The notes below the pieces were generated by a model that ran no database searches, was not told where the DNA came from, and saw nothing but the letters and a program-made list of their open reading frames with translations. A stretch of DNA of 5,987 nt from Deltaproteobacteria bacterium (lineage in GTDB: Bacteria > Desulfobacterota > Desulfobacteria > Desulfobacterales > Desulfatirhabdiaceae), in contig JAPLJE010000566.1 of the NCBI GenBank assembly GCA_026388755.1, forward strand, positions 1 through 5,987, in the 5' to 3' direction. Of the stretch, positions 4,698-5,987 are shown piece after piece. How positions within the stretch are numbered: the stretch's first letter is position 1; each line of letters opens with the position of its first letter. Made by a program: the position numbers and the translations under genes.

Positions 4698-5987
4698 TTA
4701 CCACTCCTCATCCGAATCCGGATCTTTAAGGACGATGTTGGCGGCCTCGGCTTCCTTCACCTCATCTTCGGTCACTGGAGTCCCTTCAGCCATGGGTTCC
4801 CTGGGAGATCCCGGAAATGTTGCGGGAGGGGCCTCCTCTTGGGTGTCTCCGCCTCCCAGACCCAATGCACCCATGGGATCCTGGACAGCCTTAATGACAT
4901 CGATGTGCTCAAGGCTTTTTGCTACCTTGCCTGCGGTATCGAGGGCGCTCTTCACGTCTGCGACTGCGCTCTTTGCATCTCCCAGAAGACCCTTGACCGG
5001 AGAGACTATGCTCCCCAGAGGTCCCCCGATTGTCCCGAAGACTTTGTCGACGATTAAGTCCCAAAACGGAAAGAAGGTATTGCGGAACATCAGCGTATAA
5101 AACCATGACAGCCTTCCCAGAAACACCTCCATGGTGACGGATTTTGCCAGGGCGGCATCGGAGCGGGCCCCCTCCAGTTTTCCGTGCAGATCCTTCATCG
5201 CAATGGAGATGATGGATTCTATTTTGCTCATTACGACAGAATCCACGATTCCTGCGAGCTTGTTCTTGATCTGCTCTCCGCCGACACCACCTAATCCGGG
5301 GAGACTGAGCAGGGGGCCGCTCCCCTCCTGGAGGAATCCCAGGCCCGACATCTTCGCCAGCAGGTCGATCATCCTGTGGGAGAGGTATTCCCTTCCGGCC
5401 ACGATGAGGAATTCTTCGTCTATGGGCGCCTCGCCGCTGTCTAAAAGGAGCTTTCTATAAATGACCTCCATCATTCCGAGGTTGGCCGATGCGATTTCGG
5501 TGATAATCCCCACCACGAAGCCCGGCAGCGATCCAACCACTGTTTTGAATGCCTCCACAATTTTCCCGGGCGCTCCCCCAGCCTCTTTTTTCTCTTCATC
5601 CGACTTTTCCTTGTCCGGCTTTTCACCCCCGCCTCCGGTCATGGCTCCGAATATTTCCTTAAGATACTTTTCGCCGGCCATCTTCTCGTCGTTATCTATG
5701 CCGAGGAAATCTTGTATGCTCTTCTTCTTTTCATCGATCTTGCTCTTAACCTTGTCGATCTCCTCGTTTACTTTCTCCACGGCCTCTTCAACAATGTTCC
5801 CATTTGAGTCCGTTTTCTTCTCCGGCGGCACATTATCGGACCAGCGGAAAAACCATATGGGGAAGACCCGCGTGTACCGCTCTTCGATCGCCTCGATCGT
5901 CATCCTGTGACACGCTCTGATGATCTTCCCCTCGACATCTTCCCGGATGCAGAAGAAACTCGCCGCATAAACATCGAACGTCTTGAA
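4698..5987 (-). CDS. Unrecognised large protein, N-terminus outside window; candidate cargo or partner of the PAAR-like protein
   Basis: I do not recognise this family. The frame is open from the right edge to a TAA at 4698, giving 429 visible residues. An ATG at 5903 exists, but the 28 codons upstream of it are open, have ordinary protein composition (they include the stretch TFDVYAASFFCIRED) and no stop, so the true start is probably beyond the edge. Visible features: a Trp/Phe-rich patch PIWFFRW near residues 43-49; a Glu/Lys-rich, probably coiled-coil segment at 67-94; a charged, Gly-rich low-complexity linker at about 118-140; a hydrophobic stretch at 153-177 (SLPGFVVGIITEIAS is part); a second at 293-322 rich in Phe, Trp and Gly; an amphipathic Ala/Lys/Val helix region near 330-365; and an acidic tail ending DPDSDEEW. 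There is no signal peptide in the visible part and no catalytic motif. Its place 49 bases before the PAAR-like gene suggests joint function, possibly a secreted cargo or membrane-active protein, but that rests on context alone. Confidence 0.8.
   Translation of the reverse strand, partial: FKTFDVYAASFFCIREDVEGKIIRACHRMTIEAIEERYTRVFPIWFFRWSDNVPPEKKTDSNGNIVEEAVEKVNEEIDKVKSKIDEKKKSIQDFLGIDNDEKMAGEKYLKEIFGAMTGGGGEKPDKEKSDEEKKEAGGAPGKIVEAFKTVVGSLPGFVVGIITEIASANLGMMEVIYRKLLLDSGEAPIDEEFLIVAGREYLSHRMIDLLAKMSGLGFLQEGSGPLLSLPGLGGVGGEQIKNKLAGIVDSVVMSKIESIISIAMKDLHGKLEGARSDAALAKSVTMEVFLGRLSWFYTLMFRNTFFPFWDLIVDKVFGTIGGPLGSIVSPVKGLLGDAKSAVADVKSALDTAGKVAKSLEHIDVIKAVQDPMGALGLGGGDTQEEAPPATFPGSPREPMAEGTPVTEDEVKEAEAANIVLKDPDSDEEW

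Noticed and set aside
4566..5057. 163-residue plus-strand open frame
   Set aside because: It spans the opposite strand of two convincing minus-strand genes and their spacer, and its composition is not protein-like.
5131..5910. Plus-strand open frames of 109 and 149 residues rich in Ser and Pro
   Set aside because: Mirror image of the Glu/Lys/Gly-rich minus-strand gene; Ser/Phe/Pro richness is the expected antisense of such codons.
1..5987. CRISPR array, insertion sequence, tRNA or rRNA gene
   Set aside because: No regularly spaced repeats, transposase, terminal inverted repeats or cloverleaf-like segment were seen.

Overview
The window reads as a Gram-negative bacterial locus for protein-phosphorylation signalling and cell-envelope secretion. 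It encodes an exported trypsin-like protease, a PP2C-type Ser/Thr phosphatase, a two-module FHA protein, an FHA–transmembrane–lytic transglycosylase fusion, a DUF4280 PAAR-like protein and a large unrecognised protein. Phosphatase + FHA + PAAR-like spike protein + peptidoglycan lytic enzyme is the combination expected around a type VI secretion system (T6SS), or a related contractile injection system, controlled by threonine phosphorylation (PpkA/PppA/Fha). No core T6SS gene (tssB, tssC, tssM, vgrG, clpV) and no kinase is visible, so that assignment is inference. Composition and gene style would fit a Desulfobacterota-like or other proteobacterium, but nothing here fixes the taxon.

Layout. 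Bases 1-1408, minus strand: a PP2C phosphatase gene is followed, with an 11-base overlap, by a secreted trypsin-like protease gene that runs off the left edge. Bases 1409-1667: a divergent intergenic region with promoter-like sequences facing both ways and two perfect 14-bp palindromes, one at each promoter. Bases 1668-2630, plus strand: an FHA-domain protein with a proline-rich linker and a second, degenerate FHA-like module. Bases 2631-2688: a short convergent gap without a convincing terminator. Bases 2689-5987, minus strand: in transcription order, an unrecognised protein that enters from the right edge (its frame is open to base 5987), the DUF4280 PAAR-like protein, and the FHA-TM-transglycosylase fusion.

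Working model (inference): a Ser/Thr kinase outside the window phosphorylates partners that the FHA domains read, and the PP2C phosphatase resets the signal. The membrane-anchored transglycosylase, with its FHA domain in the cytoplasm and its catalytic domain in the periplasm, could open peptidoglycan locally where the machine assembles. The PAAR-like protein would cap the spike, and the unrecognised gene just upstream of it is a candidate cargo or cargo-associated protein.
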